Assembly: GCA_938005745.1 (NCBI GenBank)
Contig: CALLMM010000010.1
Span: 248,001 to 312,000 of the forward strand
Direction of reading: 5' to 3'
Length of the DNA: 64,000 nt
Origin: an uncultured Chthonomonadales bacterium
Lineage (GTDB): Bacteria > Armatimonadota > Chthonomonadetes > Chthonomonadales > CAJBBX01
The translations under genes were made by a program, and so were the position numbers. Positions 27,966 through 38,657 of this stretch are shown piece by piece. The notes under the pieces were generated by a model. It made no database searches. It was not told the origin of the DNA and saw only the letters and a list, made by a program, of their open reading frames with translations. Within the stretch, counting starts at the first letter, position 1. Each line of letters opens with the position of its first letter.

Positions 27966-29057
27966 CTATCGCCGCCAGAATCCCTTTCTGTCTTTCTCCG
28001 GCTGCTGGGTTCCGTAGGGGGTAACGGCGCCGGTCGTCGGCTGCCCGGCGGGCGGCGGCGTCGCTGGAATGGCGGTTTCCCAGTCGCCCCGCTGGGTCGG
28101 CGTGACGCCGGGCATCGCGCTCAGGCTCTGCAGGAGCGGCGGATAGAGGTTGAGCAGCTTGTTGAAGCACTCCTTCGCCATCAGGATCGCCTGCCCGAGG
28201 GTCCAGGAGGGGTCTTCCAGATAGTCCAGCGTGTCGCGCAGCTGGTTGAGGGTCTGCTGATAGATCGCCAGATTCGGGTTGGGCAGGGCGAGCAGCTGCG
28301 ACTGCTGGGAGGCGAAGATGCCGGCAAGCCGGTCAATATAGGCGCGGGGGTGCATGGTGGAGTGCACAACGCGGGACGCCGGTCCCAGCGATCCCGCCAG
28401 CGCCGCCGCCACCGAGTAGACCGCCACCGCCTGCACCGACTTCGTCGAGTTTTTGACGAGCGCGTCCATCGCCTGCGCCGCAAGCTGCTGGATCTCCTTC
28501 TGTCCGCTCCACAGTCCCGCGTGACTGGAGAGGAAGACGCACTCCGGGATGTAGTTGGGATCAGGGGCGAGTCCGCTGGCGGTGCGGATGAACTGTCCGA
28601 TCTGCAGCCAGTCGTAGCTGTCGTCGTTATCGTCGGAGGCGAGGCGGTATTCGGAGCGCAGACCGCCGCACTGCAGCAAGCCTGTGTCAATGGTGGGGTA
28701 GATCTCCGGCTCGCGCGCGCTGCCGATTTTGGAGACGCCCACAAACAGCGGAACCGTCGCGGCGTAGGCTTCCAGATAGCCCTCCAGCGCCAGCGCCTCA
28801 TCATCCGGGATCTCGATGATATGACCGCTCTCGGCGACCGCCAGACATCCCCGCACGGTAACCCGGAAGGAGCGTTCGCCCTCCTGGATCGGGCGGCTGA
28901 TCCCGTCGTCCTCCAGGTGCATCACCCCGACCACTCTGCCGCGCTGCAGCACCCACCGCACCAGTTCCTTATGGAAAAAGGTCTCCTGCTTGAACTGTCC
29001 CGCCTGAAGAATCCGCACCGAATCCCAGTCTATCGAAACCAGGTCGAACTCTCTCAT
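27966..29057 (-). CDS. TssK-like (T6SS baseplate-like) protein
   Basis: IDWDSVRILQAGQFKQETFF, LAVAESGHIIEIPDDE, LDPNYIPEC-like SGLAPDPNYIPECVFLSSHAGLWSGQKEIQQL, MHPRAYIDRLAGIFA follow the TssK motif order; divergent. Confidence 0.5.
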   Translation of the reverse strand: MREFDLVSIDWDSVRILQAGQFKQETFFHKELVRWVLQRGRVVGVMHLEDDGISRPIQEGERSFRVTVRGCLAVAESGHIIEIPDDEALALEGYLEAYAATVPLFVGVSKIGSAREPEIYPTIDTGLLQCGGLRSEYRLASDDNDDSYDWLQIGQFIRTASGLAPDPNYIPECVFLSSHAGLWSGQKEIQQLAAQAMDALVKNSTKSVQAVAVYSVAAALAGSLGPASRVVHSTMHPRAYIDRLAGIFASQQSQLLALPNPNLAIYQQTLNQLRDTLDYLEDPSWTLGQAILMAKECFNKLLNLYPPLLQSLSAMPGVTPTQRGDWETAIPATPPPAGQPTTGAVTPYGTQQPEKDRKGFWRR

Positions 29058-29216
29058 GGTCTCCTCTCCTTACTCGCGCATCAGACGGGAGCGCCCGCAC
29101 TCTCCATAGGAGCGAAAGAGCCGCTTCGGACTCCCTTCCGCCATCTTATCCTCTCTATACTACCAGACTCTGCGGTTCTCCTGCCCGTTTCCTCTGCGGA
29201 ATACGTCACATGGATA

Positions 29217-29245
29217 TTGACAGAACCGTATGCGACAGGTACATT
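29217..29245 (+). promoter_or_regulatory. Sigma70-type promoter upstream of the M32 carboxypeptidase
   Basis: TTGACA (29217-29222), 17 nt, TACATT (29240-29245). Confidence 0.55.
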
Positions 29246-29280
29246 TCAGCGAACGAACCGATATCAGGGAGCGAAGATAG

Positions 29281-30786
29281 ATGAGCGAGAGCATCCGTGC
29301 GCTCAAGGAGCGCATGGCGGAGATCGGGCATCTGGGGCGTATCGCCGGCGTGCTGGAGTGGGACCTGCAGACCTATATGCCTCCCGGCGGCGCGGCGGCG
29401 CGCTCGGAGCAGATCGCGCTGATCAGCCGCATGACCCATGAGATGTTCACCGCCGAGGAGACCGGGGATCTGCTGGCGAAGGCGGAGGCGGAGGCGGCTT
29501 CGCTGGACGGCGACAGCGACGAGGCGCGCATGGTTCGCAACCTGCGCCGCAGCTTCGACCGCGCGGTGAAGATACCGACATCGCTGGCGGCGGAGTTTGC
29601 CCGCCAGACCACCCTCTCTCAGGAGATCTGGGCGCGCGCCCGCGCAGAGAGCGATTTCGCCGCCTTTGCCCCGTCGCTGGAGCGCAACCTCGAGCTGGTG
29701 CGTCAGATCGTTTCCCATCTGGGGTATGAGAACGATCCCTACGATGCGCTGCTGGATCAGTACGAGAAGGGGATGAAGACGGCGGAGGTATCGGCGATCT
29801 TTGAGACGCTCAAGCCGCATCTGATTGATCTGACGCGCGCGATTGCCGAGCGCGCCGGCAGCGGGGATGAGCCGATCACCGGTCACTTCCCGATCGCGGA
29901 CCAGAATGCGCTGACCTCCCGGCTGGCGGCGGATCTGGGCTACGATTATACGCGCGGGCGACAGGATCAGGCGCCGCATCCGTTCTGTATCAACTTCTCC
30001 CGCGACGATGTGCGGATCACCACGCGCTTCAAAGAGGACGAGTGGATGATGGGCGTCTATGCCACGCTCCACGAGACCGGGCACGCGCTCTACGAGCAGG
30101 GGTCTCCGGCGGAGTACGAGAATACGGCGCTTGCCGGCGGGGTCTCTTCCGGCGTGCATGAGAGCCAGTCGCGGCTGTGGGAGAATCTGGTCGGGCGCAG
30201 CCGCGCCTACTGCATCTATCTGCTGCCCCGCCTGCAGGAGGCGTTCCCCGAAGCCTTCTCCGGCGTTACCGTTGACCGGCTGTATCGCTCCGTCAACCGG
30301 GTGCGCCCCTCCTTCATCCGCGTTGAGGCGGACGAGGTAACCTATAACCTGCATATCCTCCTGCGCTTTGAGCTTGAGCGGGAGCTTCTGTCCGGGCGGC
30401 TGCGCGTTGCCGATCTTCCCGCCGTCTGGAATGCCCGGATGGAGGAGTATCTGGGCATCACTCCCCCGGACGACCGGCGGGGTGTGCTGCAGGATATTCA
30501 CTGGTCAGCAGGACTGGTGGGCTACTTCCCGACCTACACACTGGGGAACCTGCTGGCGGCGCAGCTGTGGGACACGGCGCAGCGGGCGATCCCGGATCTG
30601 GAGGCGCATATTGAGCGCGGAGAGTTTGCGCCGCTGCTGGAGTGGCTGCGCGCCAACGTCCATGCATACGGCAGCAAGTTCGAGCCGAACGAGGTGATCC
30701 GGAAGGCGACCGGCGCGCCGCTCTCCTCGGAACACTTCACCCGCTACCTGCAGACCAAGTTTGGCGCGCTCTACGGACTGGCGTAG
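29281..30786 (+). CDS. M32-family (Taq) metallocarboxypeptidase
   Basis: TLHETGHALYEQG HExxH motif; GVHESQSRLWENLVGRS. Confidence 0.95.
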   Translation: MSESIRALKERMAEIGHLGRIAGVLEWDLQTYMPPGGAAARSEQIALISRMTHEMFTAEETGDLLAKAEAEAASLDGDSDEARMVRNLRRSFDRAVKIPTSLAAEFARQTTLSQEIWARARAESDFAAFAPSLERNLELVRQIVSHLGYENDPYDALLDQYEKGMKTAEVSAIFETLKPHLIDLTRAIAERAGSGDEPITGHFPIADQNALTSRLAADLGYDYTRGRQDQAPHPFCINFSRDDVRITTRFKEDEWMMGVYATLHETGHALYEQGSPAEYENTALAGGVSSGVHESQSRLWENLVGRSRAYCIYLLPRLQEAFPEAFSGVTVDRLYRSVNRVRPSFIRVEADEVTYNLHILLRFELERELLSGRLRVADLPAVWNARMEEYLGITPPDDRRGVLQDIHWSAGLVGYFPTYTLGNLLAAQLWDTAQRAIPDLEAHIERGEFAPLLEWLRANVHAYGSKFEPNEVIRKATGAPLSSEHFTRYLQTKFGALYGLA

Positions 30787-30789
30787 CAA

Positions 30790-30828
30790 GAGGCTCCCCT
30801 GCTTATCCAGACACAGCAGGGGAGCCTC
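30790..30828. terminator. Bidirectional hairpin terminator between convergent genes
   Basis: GAGGCTCCCCTGC (30790-30802)/GCAGGGGAGCCTC (30816-30828). Confidence 0.65.
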
Positions 30829-30830
30829 CC

Positions 30831-32030
30831 TCAAGACTTGATCAGCACCGACTCTTTCTGGAAAAGGCGCGTGCAGAAGAGCACCGAAATCGCGGCATAG
30901 AGGGCGGAGGCAGCCAGCGCGATCAGAATGAACGCCGTGTCGTAGCTGTTGAGGAGCGCCTGTTTGATGATGAGCGAGGCGTTGAGCACCGGAACCAGCG
31001 CCATCGTCCGGGAGACCTCCGCGCCCAGAAACATGGACATCATCGCGGGAACGATGATCGCGATCAGGAGCGGTCCCAGATAGGACTGCGCCTCCTTCTG
31101 GTTGCGCGAAAAGGTGGAGATGGCGATCAGCAGTCCGGCGAACAGCACCGCCAGCGGTATCTGCATCAACAGCGTCACCCCGATCCCCATCGGGTTCAAC
31201 TGCAGTCCCCCGCGCACTAGCCACGCATAGACCTCCAGACCGCTGAAGAACGGGATCATCAGCCCGGCGATGGAGAGCAGGCTTCCCGCCAGACAGACGC
31301 TCATCACCGCTAGAAACTTGCCGAGGACGATGTCCCGGCGCGAGGCGGGCGACGCCAGCAGGGTCTCCAGCGAGCCGCGCTCCTTCTCTCCCGCCACCAG
31401 GTCGTTGGCGGCGTAGATGCCGCTGCTGAAGCAGGCTAACGCCAGCATGTAGGGCAGCAGCGAGGCGATCACCAGCGTTCCCGCGCTGCCCCCCGTCTTG
31501 ATCGGCTCCTCTGTCAGTTTGAAAGGGGTCGCGAACTCCGGCGGAAGATTCAACGCCTCCAGCCGCCGGGTGAGCGCGACGCTTCCGGCGGCGTTGAATC
31601 CCGCCTTCAGCCGCTCCCCTGCCAGCCGCGATTTATCGTTGCCGACATCCATCAGGATTTTGACCGGGACCGTCTGCCCCGCCGTCAGCCGCTGCTGTGC
31701 GTCGGGCGGCAGCTCCGCCACCGCCCGCAGGCTCCGGTCGCGAATGCGGGCTTCGGCGGTCTCCCGCGTGGTGGTCTCCAGCCGGAGGTTCAGGTTGGGA
31801 ACGCCTTTGAGGGTCTCCAGGATCGCCGGCGAGGCGTCCGCTCCGATGATTCCGACGGTCAGCGTCTCCGCCTGCGCCTGTTTCGCCTGCCCTAAGATGA
31901 ACGAGCCGATGAACGCCAGCAGCACGGGAGTCAGCAGCAGGGGGGAGATGATGACGCCGAAAGTGGTGCGTTTGTCGCGAAAGATGTCGCGAAACTCCTT
32001 CCAGAAGATGGTCCAGATGTGCCGTCGCAT
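30831..32030 (-). CDS. ABC-2/NatB-type ABC transporter permease
   Basis: WTIFWKEFRDIFRDKRTTFGVIISPLLLTPVLLAF...GEKERGSLETLLASPASRRDIVLGKFLAV, multiple TM. Confidence 0.9.
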   Translation of the reverse strand: MRRHIWTIFWKEFRDIFRDKRTTFGVIISPLLLTPVLLAFIGSFILGQAKQAQAETLTVGIIGADASPAILETLKGVPNLNLRLETTTRETAEARIRDRSLRAVAELPPDAQQRLTAGQTVPVKILMDVGNDKSRLAGERLKAGFNAAGSVALTRRLEALNLPPEFATPFKLTEEPIKTGGSAGTLVIASLLPYMLALACFSSGIYAANDLVAGEKERGSLETLLASPASRRDIVLGKFLAVMSVCLAGSLLSIAGLMIPFFSGLEVYAWLVRGGLQLNPMGIGVTLLMQIPLAVLFAGLLIAISTFSRNQKEAQSYLGPLLIAIIVPAMMSMFLGAEVSRTMALVPVLNASLIIKQALLNSYDTAFILIALAASALYAAISVLFCTRLFQKESVLIKS

Positions 32031-32038
32031 GGCGTCCG

Positions 32039-32779
32039 CTACTCCTCACTCTCCCCGATCAGACTCAAAAAGACGTTCTCGATGGCGGATTTGCCGGTCT
32101 GCCGCCGCAGTTCTTCCAGCGTTCCGATGGCGGCGATCCGCCCCTGATAGATGATGGCAATCCGATCGCACAGCGCCTCCACCTCGCTCATGATATGCGT
32201 GGAGAAGACGACGGTGCGCCCCTCATCCCGGCAGCGGCGAATAAAGCGCATGACGGTGCGCGCCGCCACGATGTCCAGCCCGCTGGTCGGCTCATCGAAG
32301 AAGATGACGGGCGGGCTGTGGACGATGGCGCGGGCGATGGAGACGCGCTGCTTCTGTCCGGTGGAGAGTTTGTCGCAGCGGCTGTCCGCGAACGCATGGA
32401 TGCCCAGTTCCGTGAAAAGCTCCTCGATCCGTCGGCTCAGCGCGTTCGGCTCCATTCCGAAGAGCTGCCCGAAGTAGGTTACCACCTCCCGCGCGGTCAG
32501 GCGTTCGTAGAGCGCGGCGGAGCCGGTCAGAAAGCCGATGCTCTGGCGCACCTGCTGCGCCTGCGCGCGGATATCGAAACCCGCCACGGAGGCGGAGCCG
32601 CAGGTCGGTTCGAGGATGGTGGCGAGCATCCGCAGCAGGGTGGTTTTGCCGGCGCCGTTGGGACCGAGCACGCCGAATATCTCGCCGGGATGACAGGAGA
32701 AGGTGACGTTTTCGACGGCGTGAATCACGCCGCGCTTCCGGTCGGTAAAGGTTTTGCAGAGGCTGTCGGTCTGGATCAT
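32039..32779 (-). CDS. ABC transporter ATP-binding protein (NatA-like)
   Basis: Walker A GPNGAGKTT, signature LSTGQKQRVSIARA, Walker B VIFFDEPTSGLD. Confidence 0.95.
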   Translation of the reverse strand: MIQTDSLCKTFTDRKRGVIHAVENVTFSCHPGEIFGVLGPNGAGKTTLLRMLATILEPTCGSASVAGFDIRAQAQQVRQSIGFLTGSAALYERLTAREVVTYFGQLFGMEPNALSRRIEELFTELGIHAFADSRCDKLSTGQKQRVSIARAIVHSPPVIFFDEPTSGLDIVAARTVMRFIRRCRDEGRTVVFSTHIMSEVEALCDRIAIIYQGRIAAIGTLEELRRQTGKSAIENVFLSLIGESEE

Positions 32780-32786
32780 CGTCCGT

Positions 32787-35141
32787 CTATCTGGGGGGCA
32801 GGAGGCGGAAACGCAGCGCGCTCGGACGGGCTTTATCGTGGTAGATGGTCTGGTGCGCCGCCACCATGCGAACCGCGTCCTTGATCGGCTCGCCGGTGTT
32901 GAGGTTGCGCGCAAAGGTCGGGAACATGCTGCTGGTGAGGATCACGCCGATCCGGTGCCCCGTTTTGAACCGGTGCGCCGTGTCCCACAGATCAATGGTC
33001 GTCCGGTAGACCCGGTTGGGGGTCAGCAGCTTCGGCTCTTTCCATCCCTGCACGAACCGTCCGTTGATCTTGCCCGGCATCCCGATCAGCCCCATCACGC
33101 CCTTCTCGTCAATGTCCACGAGCATGGCGAAGAAGTCGGTGTCCCGGGCGGAGGTGGAGAAGTAGAGGTCCAGCGAGATCGGTCCTCCGATCTCCATCGG
33201 CTCTTTCATGGGGTCAGAGCGGTAGACCAGACTGTCCTGATCCTTATCCTCGATCTTGACGATGGTGCTGGAGGCGGAGGGGTCGGTAGGATTGGCTTTG
33301 AGTATCTCCTCCGGGATGACGGCGCTGGCGGGGTTGTAGGTGTATCGGCTGGGTTCCGCATCGGCGACGGGATTTTCGAGAAGCTGCCCCATGCTGGTCT
33401 TGCCGTTCGCCGGTCCCGTCGCGCCGAGATAGAGGGTCTTCTCTTTCGAGCGCGGATCGGGCCAGTCCTGCAGGAAGCGCCACTCGTTGGCTCCCGTGAC
33501 GAAGACCTGTACGCGCGGAACCTTCTGCAGGTCTACCTGCTTGCCCTTCAGCCAGGTGTCGAACCAGCGCAGGTAGAGCGAATCGAGTTCCAGAATGGCG
33601 TCCGGTCCGTAGTCCTGATCGCCGAACCGGGAGGAGGAGTTGAAGGCATGGGACCAGGGACCGTAGATGAGCCACTGGTTGGTTCGTTTCGCTGCCCGCA
33701 TGATCTCCCAGTTGCGTTTGGTGCCGATCCCATCGCCGTCCCACCATCCGCTGATGTGCAGCGCGGGGATCGTTACGCGGGGCATGTCCGCCTGATAGTT
33801 GAACCCGGCGAAGGCGGCGGGCCGGTCTCTTTCCAGCCACTTATCGAAAAAAGGGATATTGACGCCCAGCACCTCGTCATCCACCTTGGAGAGCGGGAGC
33901 GTGGTGAGCTTGCTCGTGCCGGGCAGGGGTCTTCCCGCCAGTTCCATGCGGGTCTGCCGCTCCTTGACCAGATTCGCCCACCAGAGATTTCCCCACAGAA
34001 AAAAGATGCCGTGATCGTAGGGGATGTTGTAGAAGCCGTCGGGCGGAGCGACCTGCGGAACGATCGCTTTCAGGGCGGGATGCCTCTCTACGGCAGCCGT
34101 CCACTGCACCAGTCCGCCATAACTGCCGCCGATCATCCCGACACTGCCGTTCGACCAGGACTGCTTTGCGATCCAGTCGAGGGTATCGTAGCCGTCCTTG
34201 CGCTCGTTCATAAAGGGGTCCCATTCGCCCCCGCTGTCATGACGCCCCCGGCAGTCCTGCGCGAGGTAGGCGTAGCCGCGTTTCGCCCACCACTCGCCCT
34301 TGATCGCCTCGTTAGCGCGCCCGTAGGGAGTGCGAACCAGGATTGTCGGGAACTTCCCCTCTCCCTCCGGCAGCAAGAGGTCGGCAGTCAGCTCCACGCC
34401 GTCGCGCATCCGGATCTTCACGCCGCGTTCGACGCGCGTCTTGAACGTCGCCTGACTCAGTTCCGGGTATCTGGCGGTCGGATCGGAGAAGACCTCCGAC
34501 CAGCCCTCCAGCACTCCCCGAAACATCTGGGTCGGCACATCCCAGCCGGCGACGCGCCCCTGCGCGTCTATGGCGTAGGTCAGGGCGACAGTCCCGAAGT
34601 CCAGTTTCAGGTCGTTCACCGTTACGTTGGCGTTACCGCGCCGGACGACGCGCCCCGGTTGTACGGTGAAGGTGATGGGAAGGATCGTGCCGCTGTCCAT
34701 GATCATGATCGGCTGCTTCTCAGCGGGAGTCTGTCCGCCGATCGCCTTCAGGAGCGCGCCCCCGATCTGCGGATGGTAGTTGGCGAAGAAAAGCTCCTTC
34801 TCCATCTTCACCTCCGCCTCGCGGGACTGTCCTGCCGTGCTCACCTTCACCTTGCCGCCGGCATAGGTTACGGTCACCTCCGTGCCCATCAGTTTCTGCT
34901 TCAGCGTATATTCGATGAGTCTCCCGTCAGCATATTTGCCGCTGAGATCGCTGACGATCTGCGTTCCCGCGATGGTGATATCCGAGCGCGAGGTGAAGGT
35001 TCCGTCCTCTTTGCGCTCAAAGACATTGGTTCCCACCTCCGCATCTGCAAAAGTGAACTTCATCCGGAGCGTCTCGGCGGACACTCCATATGCGACAGAG
35101 AGCAGCAGCAGTGCCAGCGTCCATCTGAATGTGGTTTTCAC
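32787..35141 (-). CDS. CocE/NonD (S15-like) family hydrolase, secreted
   Basis: Signal peptide; YLAQDCRGRHDSGGEW; SVGMIGGSYGGLVQW nucleophile elbow; HISGWWDGDG. Confidence 0.92.
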   Translation of the reverse strand: MKTTFRWTLALLLLSVAYGVSAETLRMKFTFADAEVGTNVFERKEDGTFTSRSDITIAGTQIVSDLSGKYADGRLIEYTLKQKLMGTEVTVTYAGGKVKVSTAGQSREAEVKMEKELFFANYHPQIGGALLKAIGGQTPAEKQPIMIMDSGTILPITFTVQPGRVVRRGNANVTVNDLKLDFGTVALTYAIDAQGRVAGWDVPTQMFRGVLEGWSEVFSDPTARYPELSQATFKTRVERGVKIRMRDGVELTADLLLPEGEGKFPTILVRTPYGRANEAIKGEWWAKRGYAYLAQDCRGRHDSGGEWDPFMNERKDGYDTLDWIAKQSWSNGSVGMIGGSYGGLVQWTAAVERHPALKAIVPQVAPPDGFYNIPYDHGIFFLWGNLWWANLVKERQTRMELAGRPLPGTSKLTTLPLSKVDDEVLGVNIPFFDKWLERDRPAAFAGFNYQADMPRVTIPALHISGWWDGDGIGTKRNWEIMRAAKRTNQWLIYGPWSHAFNSSSRFGDQDYGPDAILELDSLYLRWFDTWLKGKQVDLQKVPRVQVFVTGANEWRFLQDWPDPRSKEKTLYLGATGPANGKTSMGQLLENPVADAEPSRYTYNPASAVIPEEILKANPTDPSASSTIVKIEDKDQDSLVYRSDPMKEPMEIGGPISLDLYFSTSARDTDFFAMLVDIDEKGVMGLIGMPGKINGRFVQGWKEPKLLTPNRVYRTTIDLWDTAHRFKTGHRIGVILTSSMFPTFARNLNTGEPIKDAVRMVAAHQTIYHDKARPSALRFRLLPPR

Positions 35142-35397
35142 CGATCTCTCCTTGCCTTTAGAGGTAGAGGCTGCGGCGCGACAGGCGCTCTCCCGCGTCT
35201 CGCATTCGGGAGCGGAGGATTGCGTCTGTTGCGGCGGGCGGAGGCGGCAGCGGAGGCGCGCTCCCTCCGCTTTCCGGAGCCATCGCCGTTGGGAGTACGA
35301 ACGGGAGGCGGACGCGGTTTCATGCGGAAGGCGCGCCGGGAGATGCCGGCGGACGGGGCGGCATTCAGAAGCTTCCGAAAGACAGCGCGGCGCCGCT

Positions 35398-36516
<1,119 letters not shown>

Positions 36517-36607
36517 GCTGCCGTCTCCCCTTTACAACGCCTGTTTCGCCATGAGCGTCCGACGATCGGTCCGCCCCGTCCTCTTCCTGCCAGCGCGTTG
36601 TTGTCTG

Positions 36608-38566
36608 TCAGGAGGGCGGTGACGGGGGACGCTTCACCTCTTTCAGAAGCCGATCATACTCTCTCAGCCGCTCCTGATCCTCTTCCGTCAATGTAGTTTT
36701 GCTCTGCAGAGACTGCGCCAGTTCCGCGAGCCGAGCGTGCTTTCGATGTTTTCGCAGGGTCTCCACACAGCCCTGTATCAGGGCTTCCGTTATCGGCACA
36801 TTCGCCATCAATGTATTGAACTCCTGCAACTGCTGGCGAACGGCGGTAGAAAAATCTTCTTCCTCTTCCCGGATCAGCATCTCTACCAGGTTCGCCTCTT
36901 CGGATTGCAGCTTCTGCGCGCGCGCCTGCACGAACAGAAAGAACCGTCGCGCCAGCGGGGTCAGGAAGTCGTCAGCGGAGGCGTATTTGAGCGTTACGGC
37001 GCGCCACAGGGGAGATGCCAGCGCGCGAATCAGTTCGCGTTCGGCGCGCTCCTCCTGCGTCATCGCAACCTCGGCGACCGGGGGAGGCTCCATCGGTCGG
37101 GGACGCTCCCGCCATTCGGCGCGCCGGTACCGCTCGCGGCGCGGCTCTCCGGAATCTCTGCGTCGGTAGCCGCTCTCTGCGTCGCTCCCGCCCCGGTATC
37201 CGACGCCGGGGGGCGGCAGAGGCGGAGGCGGGGAAGGCTCCTGCGCCGTAGCCGGGGCGTCGCCGCGCCTGCGGGCGTTATACGCCTCGGCGTCTCTATG
37301 AAACATCTCTTTGGCGATGCCCGGACCTCTGCCGCTCATCGGATGGAAACGCCAGACCTTTTCGATATAGGCGTCCCGCTCCACCCGCACCGGCACGGAC
37401 GCCAGGATCGCCACGATCTGCCGCAGCATCCGTGCGCGCCCCGCCTCGGTCGTCTGATCCGCCTCCGAAACGATCCGCTCTAACTGATACTCCACCCGTC
37501 CCACCGCCGAGTCTATGGCGCGCTGAAACGCCGCCGAGTCGCCGCGCCGGAGCAGCGAATCGGGATCATCGCCCGGCGGCAGCCGCACGACCCGCACCTG
37601 CACGCCCTCCTTCTCCAGCAGTTCGGAGGCGCGCAGGGTCGCTTTGATCCCGGCGTTGTCGGCGTCGTAGACGAGCGTAACGACCGGAGCGAGGCGGGCG
37701 AGTTTGCGGGCATGCTCCTCCGTTAGAGAGGTTCCCAGGGTGGCGAGGGCGTTGGAGAAGTCCGCCTGATGGGCGGCGACGACATCCATATAACCCTCCA
37801 TCAGCAGCAGGCGCCCTTCGGCGGCGATTTTCCTGCGGGCAAAGGGCAGTCCATAGAGCAGCCTGCTTTTGGCAAAGACGGGCGTCTCGCCGGTATTCAG
37901 GTACTTCGGCTGCACATCGCCCAGCGCGCGCCCGCCAAAGCCGACGACCCGCTCCTGTTCATCGTGGATCGGGAAGATGATGCGGTGGCGAAACATGTCT
38001 ATCAGGTCGCCGGAGGAGGCGCGGACGACGAGTCCGGCGGTCTCGGCGATCTGCAGGCTGTAGCGGCGCGCCGTCAGGAAGGAGAGGAGAGCGTCCCAGC
38101 TGTCCGGCGCATACCCGATCTGAAAACGGGTCAGCGCCTCATGGGTCAGTCCGCGCTGCTGCACATACTCTCTTGCAGCGGGGACCCGCTCCAGCATCTT
38201 GCGGAAAAAGTCGCGGGCGACGGCGTTGATCTCGTAGATCAGGTCGCGTGCGCTCTTCTTCGCTGCCTCTTCCTCCTGTCCGCGCCGTGCAAACTCCAGT
38301 CCGGCGCGGCGCGCCAGCCACTCGGCTGCCTCGACGAACGACATGTTCTCGTAGCGCGAGATGAAGGTGAAGATATCGCCGGAGGCGCCGCAGCCGAAGC
38401 ACTTGAAGGTCTGCGTCGAGGGGTCTACATAGAAGGAGGGGGTCTTCTCCTGATGGAACGGGCAGAGACCCTGCCAGTTGCGTCCCTTCTGTTTGAGGGA
38501 GACATAGGTTCCGATGATCTCCACGATGTCGCTGCGCGCGCGGATTTCGTCTTTGTCCGCCCGCAT
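36608..38566 (-). CDS. dnaG: DNA primase
   Basis: GLCPFHQEKTPSFYVDPSTQTFKCFGCGASGDIFTFI zinc-binding domain; VGFGGRAL; LLLMEGYMDVVAAHQADF TOPRIM. Confidence 0.96.
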   Translation of the reverse strand: MRADKDEIRARSDIVEIIGTYVSLKQKGRNWQGLCPFHQEKTPSFYVDPSTQTFKCFGCGASGDIFTFISRYENMSFVEAAEWLARRAGLEFARRGQEEEAAKKSARDLIYEINAVARDFFRKMLERVPAAREYVQQRGLTHEALTRFQIGYAPDSWDALLSFLTARRYSLQIAETAGLVVRASSGDLIDMFRHRIIFPIHDEQERVVGFGGRALGDVQPKYLNTGETPVFAKSRLLYGLPFARRKIAAEGRLLLMEGYMDVVAAHQADFSNALATLGTSLTEEHARKLARLAPVVTLVYDADNAGIKATLRASELLEKEGVQVRVVRLPPGDDPDSLLRRGDSAAFQRAIDSAVGRVEYQLERIVSEADQTTEAGRARMLRQIVAILASVPVRVERDAYIEKVWRFHPMSGRGPGIAKEMFHRDAEAYNARRRGDAPATAQEPSPPPPLPPPGVGYRGGSDAESGYRRRDSGEPRRERYRRAEWRERPRPMEPPPVAEVAMTQEERAERELIRALASPLWRAVTLKYASADDFLTPLARRFFLFVQARAQKLQSEEANLVEMLIREEEEDFSTAVRQQLQEFNTLMANVPITEALIQGCVETLRKHRKHARLAELAQSLQSKTTLTEEDQERLREYDRLLKEVKRPPSPPS

Positions 38567-38601
38567 AGACTCTCCTCCCGATGAACGAAGACGAATACGC
38601 G

Positions 38602-38638
38602 AAAAAGAGGGAAGGGGCGCTGACAAGCGCCCCTTCCC
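38602..38638 (-). terminator. Rho-independent terminator (minus)
   Basis: Minus strand GGGAAGGGGCGCT-TGTC-AGCGCCCCTTCCC followed by TCTTTTTC, downstream of the CDS ending at 38658. Confidence 0.85.
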
Positions 38639-38657
38639 CGTTGAGCCTCAGGGCGTA

